Assembly (NCBI RefSeq): GCF_036588685.1
Contig: NC_086379.1
Coordinates: 18,399,862-18,463,861 of the forward strand
DNA length: 64,000 nucleotides
From: Mytilus trossulus
Taxonomy: Eukaryota > Mollusca > Bivalvia > Mytilida > Mytilidae
Direction: 5' to 3'
This document shows, one piece after another, positions 23,010-34,200 of this stretch. The position numbers and the translations under genes were made by a program. The notes beneath the pieces are model-generated. The model made no database searches, was not told where the DNA came from, and saw only the letters and a list, made by a program, of their open reading frames with translations. How positions within the stretch are numbered: the stretch's first letter is position 1; each line of letters begins with the position of its first letter.

Positions 23010-23660
23010 AAATATATTTGGTATCTGGATTCCTTGCAAGGCTTAATTGTATTTTCATCAGACAAGATTCACCTGACCTCAACCTCATTTCATGGATCAG
23101 TGATCACTGTAAAGTTTTTTATGGTCAAGTCTGTATTCTAGATACTTAAAGCAATAGGCCAACTATATTTGGTGTGTAAGGTGAACATGTCTGGCAGTGT
23201 TGAAACAAACCTTATTTTCATGGTTCATAAGTTAATGTTAAATGTGTGTGGTCTTGTTGTAAAAAACGATAGGCCACTATATTTTATGTATGGAATAATT
23301 ATAAGTGAACATATCTATCTGTCATGGTTTGTCTTGCCTTGATTCCTTTTTTTTTGTTATTGATAAGGTAACGTATATGTGATGATTGTAGTAGGTTAAC
23401 TTTCATATAACAGAATTTCAACAAAAATTAAATTATGATAAGTTAGGCAGGATAAAACAGTTTAGTGTGTGCACCTGTCATCACTTTTGTTTTCAGATTC
23501 TTAAATAATAAGGTCAACTTTATGGAGTTTACAGAATACTTGTAAGTTGAATATGCTGCCTAACAGTTTTTATCTGACCTGAATATTTTTTACATGGTTC
23601 AAATGTCAAAGTTAAGTTTTGGTGATCAGGTCTGTGTCTCAGGTACTGTTATACTAATTG
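23010..23660 (+). repeat. Degenerate copy of the ~125-bp tandem array
   Basis: Same unit as 2830-3645 (ACCTCATTTCATGGATCAGT, GGCCAACTATATTTGGTGT) but more diverged. Confidence 0.7.
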
Positions 23661-24892
23661 TAACAGGTCAGCAATATGAGAAGTAGACCGGTTGATGGAC
23701 GTACATACAAGCTCATTTGGAAGGATTTGTCTTTTAATACAAGTTGTGACAACGTTATACTTGACTTTTTATATGCTGTAGGGATGACTGCCTTTATGGG
23801 TGTCATGAGGTCAATAATCCTGTTTCTGGACAACATTTAAACAGTTAACATTATCCGTACCATAGTTGGTCTGTTAACAGCCACAAACTACTGCAGAAAT
23901 TGATTTTGCCTTCAAAGTTCTAGGTCAGAGCATACATGGCATATTGAGACGAATCTGGACGAATTGGCTTCCTGATCATATCTTTTAACCATATGTCTAA
24001 CCTTTATATGACATATATTTTATTTTCAACTATCCATTCAATCATTGTTGATGTTAGTAGATAATGCCATTAGTTGATTGAGACAAAAATAGCAACTGGA
24101 TTTGGTGCCCATAATGCTTCTGTAATTTATTCTGAGATAATTCAGAACATTGGTTTTATTTGGCATCCCTCACCAATCTTCAAGTTTAACAGAAATCTTG
24201 TCATCCGACCTCCAAAGCCAATTGCAGTATTTTACCTTTTTATTGTTCAAAGTTTCAATTGTCTTATATTATACCTTTAAAGGCGTTATTAAAAGAAAAT
24301 ACTTAAATTAGCCAAAACACTATAATTATTTAAGGTCAATCATTCGACTTTTTTAGAGAAGAAAAAAAGGTGATCGATTTTGCTTTTCTTTTTAAGTCAA
24401 TGGCACAATTTCATGATTAAATCATGCATTTCCATACAAAAAACAACACTGAACCTATGAAGTTTAATCTCGTAATCTTTATACTAAATCGTTGTACACA
24501 GATGGCCACGTGAGATGATGCCAAGGTCATGTGACCTGTTAAAACTAAGATTACAAGATGGTCCTTCCATAGATGTAATACCCATATGTTTTCATCTATG
24601 GTACATATCTTTACCAAAATGTTGGGGTTTCTGATATTATCCGTTCCGAATCGCATATAAAAAAGTATAACAAAATCATCGAAATTTAAGATAAATTCGA
24701 AAATGGGAAATCCATAAAGCAGTAATAAAATCAAGCTTCATCGACCAACGAAACGAGTGGAAAACAACTGACATATTATCTGTATCTGTATTCCTGACTT
24801 GATCTATGGATTGTAATGAAATTTTGGAAAATTTTAATGCAATGACAAAATGATTTTCCTAATGAATGAATATCATATATACAGATTTATTG

Positions 24893-25017
24893 TATGGTAC
24901 ATAACTCGAATAATTCAAGCCCTTTCCGTGTCCGATTTTCTCCCACACGAAGAGTTAATGTAGCCTTCGTAGATCAGCGGAATATAACGACTGAATTATT
25001 CGGGTTATATGGTACAG
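24893..25017. mobile_element. Small fold-back element (GGTACATAACTCGAATAATTC)
   Basis: Left GGTACATAACTCGAATAATT, right GAATTATTCGGGTTATATGG then TAC; ~24-bp imperfect TIR. Ends about 80 bp past the donor of the secreted-peptide exon. Confidence 0.6.
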
Positions 25018-25099
25018 AGAATACCGTTGATACATGTCTATATTTAAAGTTTATTCTCTGTGTGTCTAGATTGTCTTGAGTCATAAATATTGTCCTTAC

Positions 25100-25235
25100 C
25101 ATTAAGTGTGTCTTCCAATGTCTTCAGCGATGACCGTATGCAAGATATGATCGACTTTTCGTCTTTTCCATAGCATGTCTCGGACTTAATCACAGAAACA
25201 CAGCAGAATATCACCAGCAGGGCACAGACAAACAT
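25100..25235 (-). CDS. First coding exon of an unidentified small secreted protein
   Basis: The ATG at 25235 opens a clear signal peptide (MFVCALLVIFCCVSVIKS), followed by ETCYGKDEKSIISCIRSSL. A consensus donor G|GTAAGG falls at 25100/25099, leaving phase 1. About 45 residues are encoded here: hydrophobic leader, then a mature start with two cysteines. A TATA box sits about 115 bp upstream on the same strand. I do not recognise the family; small Cys-containing secreted peptides are numerous in mussels. I found no convincing second exon between here and PALD1 on the minus strand, so the gene may be partial, broken, or continued by an exon I could not see. Confidence 0.5.
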
Positions 25236-25349
25236 TCTAACTGATGTATAAGAGTATTGTAGGATATAGTGTAGTCATGGTAAAATAAAACAATTTTATA
25301 ACAAAAAATAGAAATATAAAGAGATATAAATATAGTTGTGTAACAGACC

Positions 25350-25357
25350 TTTATATA
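25350..25357 (-). promoter_or_regulatory. TATA box (TATATAAA) upstream of the secreted-peptide exon
   Basis: On the minus strand TATATAAAGG lies about 115 bp before the ATG at 25235. This fits a transcription start near 25320 and a short 5' leader. Position and GG flank are good, but the region is AT-rich. Confidence 0.45.
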
Positions 25358-26439
25358 GCTTCTTGGCCAGCTATGTTTCCGCTATTTACTTGAACTGGGC
25401 CATTTATATAGCACTATTCTGCGGGAAGAAATCAGAGATGTGTAACTTTCCGTGTCAAGCTTAACAATCAATAAGCATCAATGATATTTTGGCACAAGAT
25501 TCTGGTATTATATTACGTAACATGGGTTTGTCTTCTAAAATCAACACGAAATCGTCAATTTCTATGCCAAGCTGCTTCCTTAAAGACTGCTAACAAATTA
25601 TATTTCAGCACTCGTCCTCTTTTCCTCTTTTCCTCGAATTTGACCAACCGAATCATACTTATCATCGAGTGTGTGCTTACATGAGCAACATGACGTGCCA
25701 CATATGGAGCAGGATATGCTTACCCTTCTTATAGGCCTACGTTCGCATCCGGTTGTTGACGGATGGGATTCGTGTTGTTCAGTCTTTAGTTTTCTGTGTT
25801 ATATTTTCACGCTGTACTGTTATTTGACTTTTCGTGGTTTTTCTTTGCAATTGGTTTGCCTAAAAAAATGCATTGTCAGTTTTCGAACAATTAGCTTGAA
25901 CACGCATCCCTTTTGATTTCTTCAGCATCGCATTTTAAATGATATCTTTTTACTTTCAGAATGATTATGAAAAAAATATTTGTATATTTCATATATATAT
26001 ATGTTGCCTTAAATTTTCTTCATACAAATTTTCCTGTTTTCGTAATTTAATTTTAAGAATATTACTAAAAAATTCTATAGCTATATTTTTATAGTTCTGT
26101 TTTAGTGTTTTTTTTTTAAAATCAATTCTTCTTTTGTTTATATCTTTTTTGCTGATTTACAATTTGTTCGGTTTGACATCATCTTCGCTATCGAGAGGTT
26201 AAGATCCGGTCCTGTCCTCTACACTGGATTGTAAACTTTGGCTAGCGGAGTATTATAAGATTATTAAGTCATTCAATCGACAAACATCGCTTTGAATGAA
26301 CGTCAAATAGTCAGTTATGAGAATTGGCCATACTTTTTACGTTCTTAGGTTTCAAAGAGATACAAAATAAATTGGCTTTGATGTTTTCAGTTTAAATAAA
26401 GATTCTGTTAAGCGTTGGTTGTTAAATGTACATGAAATT

Positions 26440-26840
26440 GTTATCAAAGGTACCAACATTATAATTTGGTATGCCAGACGCGGGTTTTGTCTACATAAGA
26501 CTAATTAGTGACGCTCATATGAAAATATTTGTAAAGCCAAACAAGTCCAAAGTTGAAGAGCATTGAGAATCCAAAATTCCAAAAAGTTGTGCCAAATACG
26601 GCAAAGGTAGTCTCTGTCTGAGATAAGAACATCCTTAGTTTTTCGAACAAATCAAAGTTTTATAAACAGGAAATTTATATAAATGATCACGTTATTGATA
26701 TATATCCATGTCAACACAGATTGTTGACTACTGGGCTGGTGATACCCTCGGGGACGAAACGTCCACTAGCAGTGGAAAGAGCTTCAATATCCTTAAAATT
26801 CGAGATTTGGTAGGAATGGGTAACCCTGAAACATCCGCAC
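26440..26840. repeat. Mussel-type interspersed repeat (GTGACGCTCATATGAAAATA)
   Basis: Contains TATGCCAGACGCGGGTTTTG, GTGACGCTCATATGAAAATA, CCAAAAAGTTGTGCCAAATA and GATTGTTGACTACTGGGCTG, in the order I remember for an abundant Mytilus repeat. Confidence 0.7.
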
Positions 26841-26999
26841 AAAAAGAACTTTAAAAAACTCGAATGAAGCGAGACAAAACTGATGTTATGAAATTGTTTC
26901 AGACACTGCAAAGCTGACCAAATCCATTTTAAACATCTGAGCAGTTATATGGCTTGTTCTCGGGTTCTGTTGCTTCTTCGGAATTAACGTGCAACCTTC

Positions 27000-28610
27000 T
27001 AAACGCGTATGAAAAGGGAAAGTTTGCTTCAAAAATTTTCATTAATGAACGGCTTATACAAAAGTCAACCGATATCTTCAAAACAATTAAAAAATTATTA
27101 TTGCTTACATTTTAAAAAAAGGAAATAAAAGACAAGCAGTGAATGGCTGTTAAGATCAACAAAACATTGAGAGCAGATAACAAAATTGTCGCCTGCTTGT
27201 CATAGCCCAGACAAGATAGTTGGTTGCGCAAAAGGCTCTCCAGTTTGAATTAAGTCCTCTTCCAATGTATCTTGCAAACTTTGACGGTACACATGTAATG
27301 AAAATTAAAATCTGTCCTGGATGGTCTTTTATAAAAATGGTAATTCCCAATGAAAGCATGTGGATATTTGATGACATGGCAGTTATTCAACCCATTACTA
27401 GGATACCAAGCACTTTTTTATTTGGCAATTGTTATTTTAAAAACCATCCTTTAAGTTTCGAAAAGAGGTCCCGCATTGATTTTGTCACTAATTAGTATCC
27501 CAAAATATCCATAAAAAAATAAAAAAGCAGGTCCTTGGCAGGGCAAATCATTACGATAAGTTCTAGACCATCACAATCGTGTTCTTTGGAATGGAAGAAA
27601 TGTTTGTTAGTTGGGGAAAACAAAGTTGCTCTTGTTGAAGTCTTTGTTTCGGAAACGAGTAAATAATCCTATAGATTTACACTTAAATGTATTGGTTTAT
27701 TTGTATTACATGGAAGTATGTGTCACAAAATAAATGTTGGAAATGAAAAAGCGTAGAATGGTTTTATCTTATAATCAAACAGGAAGAAGCCGATTACAAA
27801 ATGTTTCTTAATGCAAAAATATGCAGCTGACGAAAGTTACGACTCCAATCTAACAAAACCTTTCTGACATTGATGTGGAAGTATTGGCTTACTATTTTCC
27901 CAGTTGCATATCAATTCTAAAATTGTTAGATTGGTGAGAATATTTGTAGAAAACTGCCAGGATTTCACAGCAGTACAGGTTGTGATTCAGTAAGTGTTTT
28001 GTCTGGTAAAGTATTCGGCTTTTTGACACGTTATGTGTTTTCGGAAGGTCTATTCCATCGTGGTGAAACCTTTGAAGAGGTTGACGAAGAGTTGGCAAAA
28101 CACTCGAGAGGTTTTCGTATTCTATATATGGCTACGAAATTAAAAACATCGATGAAATTAAAATAAAGATCAGAACGTTTTGGAATGCAACCAAAACAAA
28201 TGTATTGTCATCTACTGCCCCCAATAAAAGATGCAATGTTAAAGCACATTAAACAAGCTAACTTTCAGCCGAAGCTTTGGAAATCTGCTCTTAAACACAA
28301 CACTGGTCTGTTGCTAAACAACTATAGTTGGATAGTTTAGAACGATTTGATCAGTATCAATTGGCTAGACCAATCACCAGCGTTAATTGCTTTAATAATT
28401 CTGAAGTGCTGTTCATTTAAAGCTGGTGTGTGTTCAACAAGGTTTATCCTGAACAGATACCTGTATGTTAATGCTCGAAAGCTTGTAGATATAAGGATTA
28501 TCAAAACGTTGTTATTGCTAGCGATGACGACGAATATGATGGAAATGATGATAATGATAATTCGGTAGATGCAGGTGACCAAACTGATGATGATTCTATG
28601 GATTGACCTT
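27000..28610 (+). pseudogene. Degenerate copy of a multicopy invertebrate gene family with Cys-rich (CXC-like) tail
   Basis: Readable pieces in shifting plus-strand frames follow the order of an uncharacterised protein family that is repeated in mollusc and cnidarian genomes. The pieces are KTIKK near 27080, LRADNKIVACL near 27170, LQFELSPLPMYLANFDGTH (27239-27295), DMAVIQPITRIPSTF (27370-27420), SLEWKKCLLVGENKVAL (from about 27580), LERFSYSIYGYEIK (from about 28103), LPPIKDAMLKHIKQANF (from about 28220), INWLDQSPAL, and a Cys-rich remnant CSKACRYKDYQN followed by an acidic DDDEYDGNDDND tail. Several stops and frameshifts separate them, so it is non-functional. The family link is from memory; its function is unknown. 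Confidence 0.5.
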
Positions 28611-28615
28611 CTGCG

Positions 28616-29300
28616 TGACCTTAAAATGTAGTGATTCGGTTGAAAAAAATTTAAAAAGAGAGATCTAGAAACCCTGACAGTTTTGTGTGTTTTAATATGT
28701 AAGTTATTTCATGAATATGATGTATAAATTTGTGCTATAATCGTGCATTTCTAGTTGCATATGTTTGTGTCTGTCGTTGATTCTATGTTTTTGTTTCTTA
28801 CTTTTAAACATTTTTTTTCAACAGCCTTTACATTGTAGTTACATTATGCTCTATGTTTCAATATAAAAAATATACCATCTTATCAAGAAAATTAGTACTT
28901 TTGCTTCTTTTCATTCAAGATCATGAATTTTGGAAATTACCCTCCCCCTTTCTTCTTGGTCCTCTACGATTTAAAAATTAATTGTAAATTAGCCTGGGTT
29001 TTAATAAGATATGATTTATTCCATTTAATAAAAAGAATAGTACTTAATTATTGGTTATTTTTACATTTTTCTGCAAATATGTGCAAAACAAAATTTTTGA
29101 TTTACCCTTAAAAAGGTCCCCTTTTAACCCCTTTTGGACACTTTTTCAAAAGTCTAACACCTCTTAAAATATTCATCATATATTACTCTTTAAATTTATA
29201 CCAAAAAATTGCGGTATCCTGGGGTGTAACACAGAATTGAAATTTTGCCCTACCAGCTGATGGACTAACAGTGTAAAAATGAACTAACAACGACAACTGC
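28616..29300. other. Intergenic, nothing recognised
   Basis: AT-rich with no supported gene or repeat termini. Confidence 0.5.
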
Positions 29301-29301
29301 A

Positions 29302-30670
29302 AGTTGAATTCGGGGCTTTGCTTTTGCGCCAATTGGCATTTCATTTGCGCCAATGATACAGATAAATATAATTAAATAGTATGAAAAAATTACAGACGCG
29401 TAAAATAGTGTTATTCCATATGCACTTTTAATAATAGTAATAACTTTATAACACAGTTTTCACGGATTGCATGATTTAACATATTCCTCCGAAATCAGTC
29501 ATCATAATCACAATGAAAGAACTACTATAGTATATATCACTTATACGTTTTTAATAAGAAACATTTCGTAAGAATGTTAAAACACAGTTCGGTTATAAAT
29601 TAACAAATTGATAAAACCAGAAAGAAAGTACTATACGCTAGAGATAAACTAATAGTTTTTTTCTGACAATAGACTTGTCAACAGCGGCTGTACATTGGAT
29701 TACCGATATGTGTGGTAATAAAAACAATATGTTCTATATATAAAATAATGTTGTATGATTGCCAATGAGACAACCATCCACCATGCAAAGTTCATGATGA
29801 GGTGGATTAAAACAACCATGGGCCACAGTACGGCCTTCAAAATGAACATCAGGGCCTTTTATAGCTGACTATATGCGGTATGGGCTTTGCTCATTGTTGA
29901 AGACCGTACGGTGACCTATAATTGATAATGTTTGTGTCATTTTGGTCTTTTGTGGATAGTTGTCTCATTGGTAATCATACCACATCTTCTTTTTTATATG
30001 TTAATTCTTAAACTATATAATTTTGAATCTAAGTGAATCTAAGTGACTCTTAGTGACTCTTAGTGTTATATCTAATCATGCTAAGAAATCGTCGCTAAAA
30101 AATCAGGTCGATCTCCTACGGCACCCATTAGTAGTTATAGCTTTGGATTCATTCAACAAATTAATTTATGACCTTCATGTACGTGTCGTTTAGAATACGG
30201 CAATATACCAAATGGTCAATATTAATCATCCATGTAATTTGCTCCAGGGGATATTTGCAGAATTCCAATGGAGACAATTTCCGTTGGCATGACTTAATTA
30301 CCCATGGTGAATACATTGCCAGGCTCTAAAAAAATCTTGTTCACGATGCAGAAATGAATATTTAAACTTGTTCGTTGTATATATATATATGTGTAAAATG
30401 GCTCTTGAAAATGTATTTTTTTTGGCGCAAATGAAATATTACCTTGTGGCGCAAATGAAAGATTATATATTGTATCAGAATTGGCGCAAATGCAATGCGC
30501 CTGTTGAATTTATATACGTAACTCATCAAAATTACAGGTAGACTACTAAAGGTAAAAAGCGCAAATGTCCGGTCAATTAACTTCAGGTGTATCAAATTTT
30601 ATAGCGCAAATGTCCATAGTGTTTGTATTGCAAATGTTCTATCGTGTTACAGGTAAATAAGCGCAAACGG
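29302..30670. repeat. Inverted array of GCGCAAATG motifs flanking a nested repeat
   Basis: TTTGCGCC twice near 29325-29355 and GGCGCAAATG / AGCGCAAATG six or seven times in the opposite sense at 30420-30670. Between them, 29737-29995 is a nested fold-back copy of the GATTGCCAATGAGACA family. Confidence 0.6.
29737..29995. repeat. GATTGCCAATGAGACA family, fold-back copy
   Basis: Left half TTGTATGATTGCCAATGAGA ... GTACGGCCTTCAA; right half reversed GAAGACCGTACGGTGAC ... GTCTCATTGGTAATCATACC then ACATCTTC. Confidence 0.7.
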
Positions 30671-31134
30671 CACGTGTCCGTTATCATATAGTCTCCTGCG
30701 GTTAATTTCGTAGAACCTGCATGCAATTATATTTCACAGATATTATCATTTTTTTTTTTTTTAGGTAGACACAATTAGAGCAAACATCATGATCATACGT
30801 GAAGTCTATGGAATAAGTCTGCAGACCCCAGCCTGAGGGCTTATGCATGAGTTTCAGACAATAACAGAATGTCTTTATCCTGAAAATAATGCCGAATTAA
30901 AGTCTACTTGGTACTGACTAAAATATAGAACAGTTTAGTAATCAGATTAAAAAATATAAACGTAATAATGAGTCAATAATTTTTAAATATATAGTATACG
31001 GAAAACTGAACGTTTCCATACCGGTATCGGTGAAGAATTTAAAATACAAAATTCCAAAAATGGCTGCCATCATTAGAAACCAATGTAAACATTTTTACCA
31101 AAACCCCGTCCTTTTAAGCGAATAATGAATAATA

Positions 31135-31250
31135 ATGGATGGAAAAGTGAAATCCAGAGGAACAACATCCGTACCAAGTTCTGTAGGTCGGCAGATTGGT
31201 GTTCTACCTGTTGGCAATCCACCGGTTCGTCCCAGAAAACCTAAATCGAG
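31135..31250 (+). CDS. LRR gene exon 1 (start codon)
   Basis: ATG at 31135-31137 (AATAATGGA context), then a basic, proline-rich stretch ending VRPRKPKS; donor GTGTGT at 31251, phase 2. Another ATG at 31125 is in a different frame and runs to a stop inside the exon. Confidence 0.75.
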
Positions 31251-34200
31251 GTGTGTTACAGATTGAAATAAACAATTAATTTTCCCATAGTCGACAATGG
31301 TAGCCTTTTTCGAGATACAGACTTTAGAAAGTTGATTTTTTTAACGAAACCTTGCTAGAATCAAAGAAAAGTTATTAGGACAGTATTTTTTGGTCCCAAA
31401 AATATAGGTTCGCGTTGCTTTTCTTAGCGTATTTTGTACTTATCTCCCATGCCTATCAATTTTGGGATCTCACTAATTAGCGACAACAAGCGTCAAGTGT
31501 AGGATTTAATAATGTCCCCCAATCAAAAAGTGTCCACTGGACATTATTTCCTAGTAAATACGGTCTTGGGACATTATTAACTTATTTATATGTGTCCCGG
31601 ACACATTTTTCTATGAAAAATTGTCCTCAGGTATGAAAAAGTGTCCCTGAAAGTGGACATAATTAAATACTATACTTCATTGATAAGATGTCCACCTGGA
31701 CATTTTTTCACAGGACATTTTTGTCCTCCTGGACTATTTACTTACATGTTCTATAATGTTTGGAATGTAATATTTAGAAGTAATTTAACTAACTGTCTTC
31801 TTAACACCAAGATGGCATCCACTTTCATCATGACATAAGAATAAAACAGCACCTAGCTTGTCACAGTGTACCACTAGTTTTTCAACATTTTCTTTTGCCT
31901 TCTTGTCATACATAGTACACGTAATTCAGTTCTTCAAATTTAATTTTAAACTTTTTGCATTTCCTTCTTGTAGTTCTTCTTTTATTTAGATTTGTATTAT
32001 CAGGATATTTCTTATAACTTATATAGTTGTAAATTTCCATCTATTTTTATTTTGTTTATATTAATCAATTTCTAATTAAACTTTCTTATTTTATTAAAAT
32101 TCTAGCATAATAAAACATTATGATGACCATTGTATTACTTCCCTTGGATGACATAATTTGTTTATAATTATAGTAGAATTTGATAATGTCCACCATGAAA
32201 TAATGTCCTCTATTTTTTAACATTCTGTAGTCAACATTGTCAAGTGGACACTTTTTCATAGATATTGCTATGATAATCTGTCCATTTAGGGGACAATAAT
32301 CCATGGCAATGGACATTATTGAATACTTAAATTCTAGGAAATAGTGTCCATGTGGACACAATTTCCCAGGACACTATTTTGCCTTACAAAAAAGCAACAA
32401 CAAGCGACAAGAAGACTATTAAGCGACAAGAAAACATTTTTTTTTATTAGATATAAAGAAATTTGAATGTAATGTTGTTTTTTTTAAATTTACGATCAGA
32501 TATGTCTTATTCAAATGTTTTATTATATAGATAGACGAAGAAATGAAACATTTGTGAGGAAGAAAGAGATTGTGAAGTTTATATTAGTATATTGGTAGAT
32601 GAAGAAATTTACATTTGTGAAGAAGAAAGAGATAAGGGGGGATAGGAGGGGTCCTGATTCTGAAATCCTGGGCTTAAAAACACGAAATCCCGAAATCCCA
32701 AATTTAAATAAAGTAAATCCCAAATTATAAGATAAATAATATGTTCTAAAACACAAGGAAAAGTAATATCATAATACAATAATTAAACGTTATACTGGCT
32801 GTTATACATTATAGATGATAAAATAAATATGTAAATAATGTTTCTTTTTTTTCTATCAATTTTAACTCTCTTGTCGCTAAAATTATTTTCTTTTGCATAT
32901 TCTTTTAATATTTATTGCAATAATCAATTTTAATTAAAAAAAATATGTTTTCTTGTCGCTAAACAGTTTCTTGTCGCTTGTTGTCGCTAAAATAATTTTT
33001 GTTGACGCTTGTTGTCGCTAAAATTCTTGTTGTCCCTTATTAGTGAGACCGCAATTTTTGCGCTTAAAAATATGTGTCTTGTCCTGGCGTTGAAAAGTCA
33101 TCTCAGTGCCTTTAGGGCTTCAGAATAATTTTTATTTTGCCTTTTGTATAAAGCAGAGTGCAGGAAGTCTCTAAAAATAAAAAAATTACGGGCGCAAATA
33201 TCGACCAATCAGGATTAGCCATACTCTTAATTCTGAATACCATGTTATGCTCAAAAAATGGCTGCGCCCATAAAATCTAATGGTGTATTGTAACCTACAC
33301 ATGAAGTTGAACATGATTTTAAAATAATCTTTAAAAGTTTATTTAAAGTGGATAATGAATCAAAAAATATGTTTGATTAACAAACAAACCAATGATTGTG
33401 TCAATGAAACATCTATTCAGTAAAGATAAAAAGCCAAAGCTGTAAGAAATAACAGGTGCCAGACATTTTTTGTTTGTTTGTTAGGGTACTTTGTGTGGTC
33501 TCATTGGGGGTTCCGATCCCGGATCCAGCTTACTGTTTTGTCAGATTCCCGTATCCCACTTACACTCTGTGAGTAAGCAATTCTCATTTTTTTGGTCATT
33601 TCCCGGGTCCCACAAGTCCTCATTTCTTGTTTTAACGACAACAATAATTTGAATTTCACGTGTCACGCTTACAAAAAATCTGCAATCCTGTGTCACGCTT
33701 AGACCCCAATGAGACCCACTTTGTGTGATGCCGATGGGGTACACCTTTTTGCAATTTGGAAATCTGTCCATGGACCCAATAATATGTCCCGCTAGAACTA
33801 TTGATGTGGTACTACAATAATTTTTTCGGCATCAGATATTATGTATTAGGCCAAAAACAATAATACATGTGTGATTTGTATGTCTTTAGAATCTTTACAT
33901 CTTTGAAACAAATAGCGTAGATAGGTAGGAATGTTTTGTTATTTTTTTTTTTTACATTGAGTCAGTCTATGTGAGGGACACTAATTATAAGGTATAGGGC
34001 TAAGGCTATTGTTTATCTTTAAAATAGGGACGGTAGGGTAATTATTACAAATTGGAAACACACATTTTTTCATTTGGACTTGTGGTTGTGTACCATCAAA
34101 ATTTTATGGGGAACCTTTGTGGTGTCCAGCAATGGCGTACAAATAGCTAGTGTATTGCTTTCCTTCAGTAGTAGATACTAAGCCAGCTGCTGAGTTAAAG

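Larger units (their letters stand above)
31468..33048. mobile_element. Composite inverted-repeat element with TCTCACTAAT ends and GCGACAAG arrays
   Basis: Left TCTCACTAATTAGCGACAAC then AAGCG; right GTCGCTAAAATTCTTGTTGT then CCCTTATTAGTGAGA. GCGACAAG/CTTGTCGC motifs cluster at the left (31480-31495), middle (32390-32430) and right (32872-33020). Nested inside, 31510-32385 is an array of TGTCC/GGACA motifs. Lies in intron 1 of the LRR gene. Confidence 0.65.

Noticed and set aside
24074..24280. 68-codon frame with 'GFGAHNASVIYSEI', considered as a C1q-type or secreted-peptide second exon
   Set aside because: No convincing acceptor, wrong strand for the secreted-peptide gene, and no domain signature on either strand.
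33494..33718. GTTCCGATCCCGG considered as a tRNA B box
   Set aside because: No A box or cloverleaf upstream; it belongs to an inverted-repeat element.
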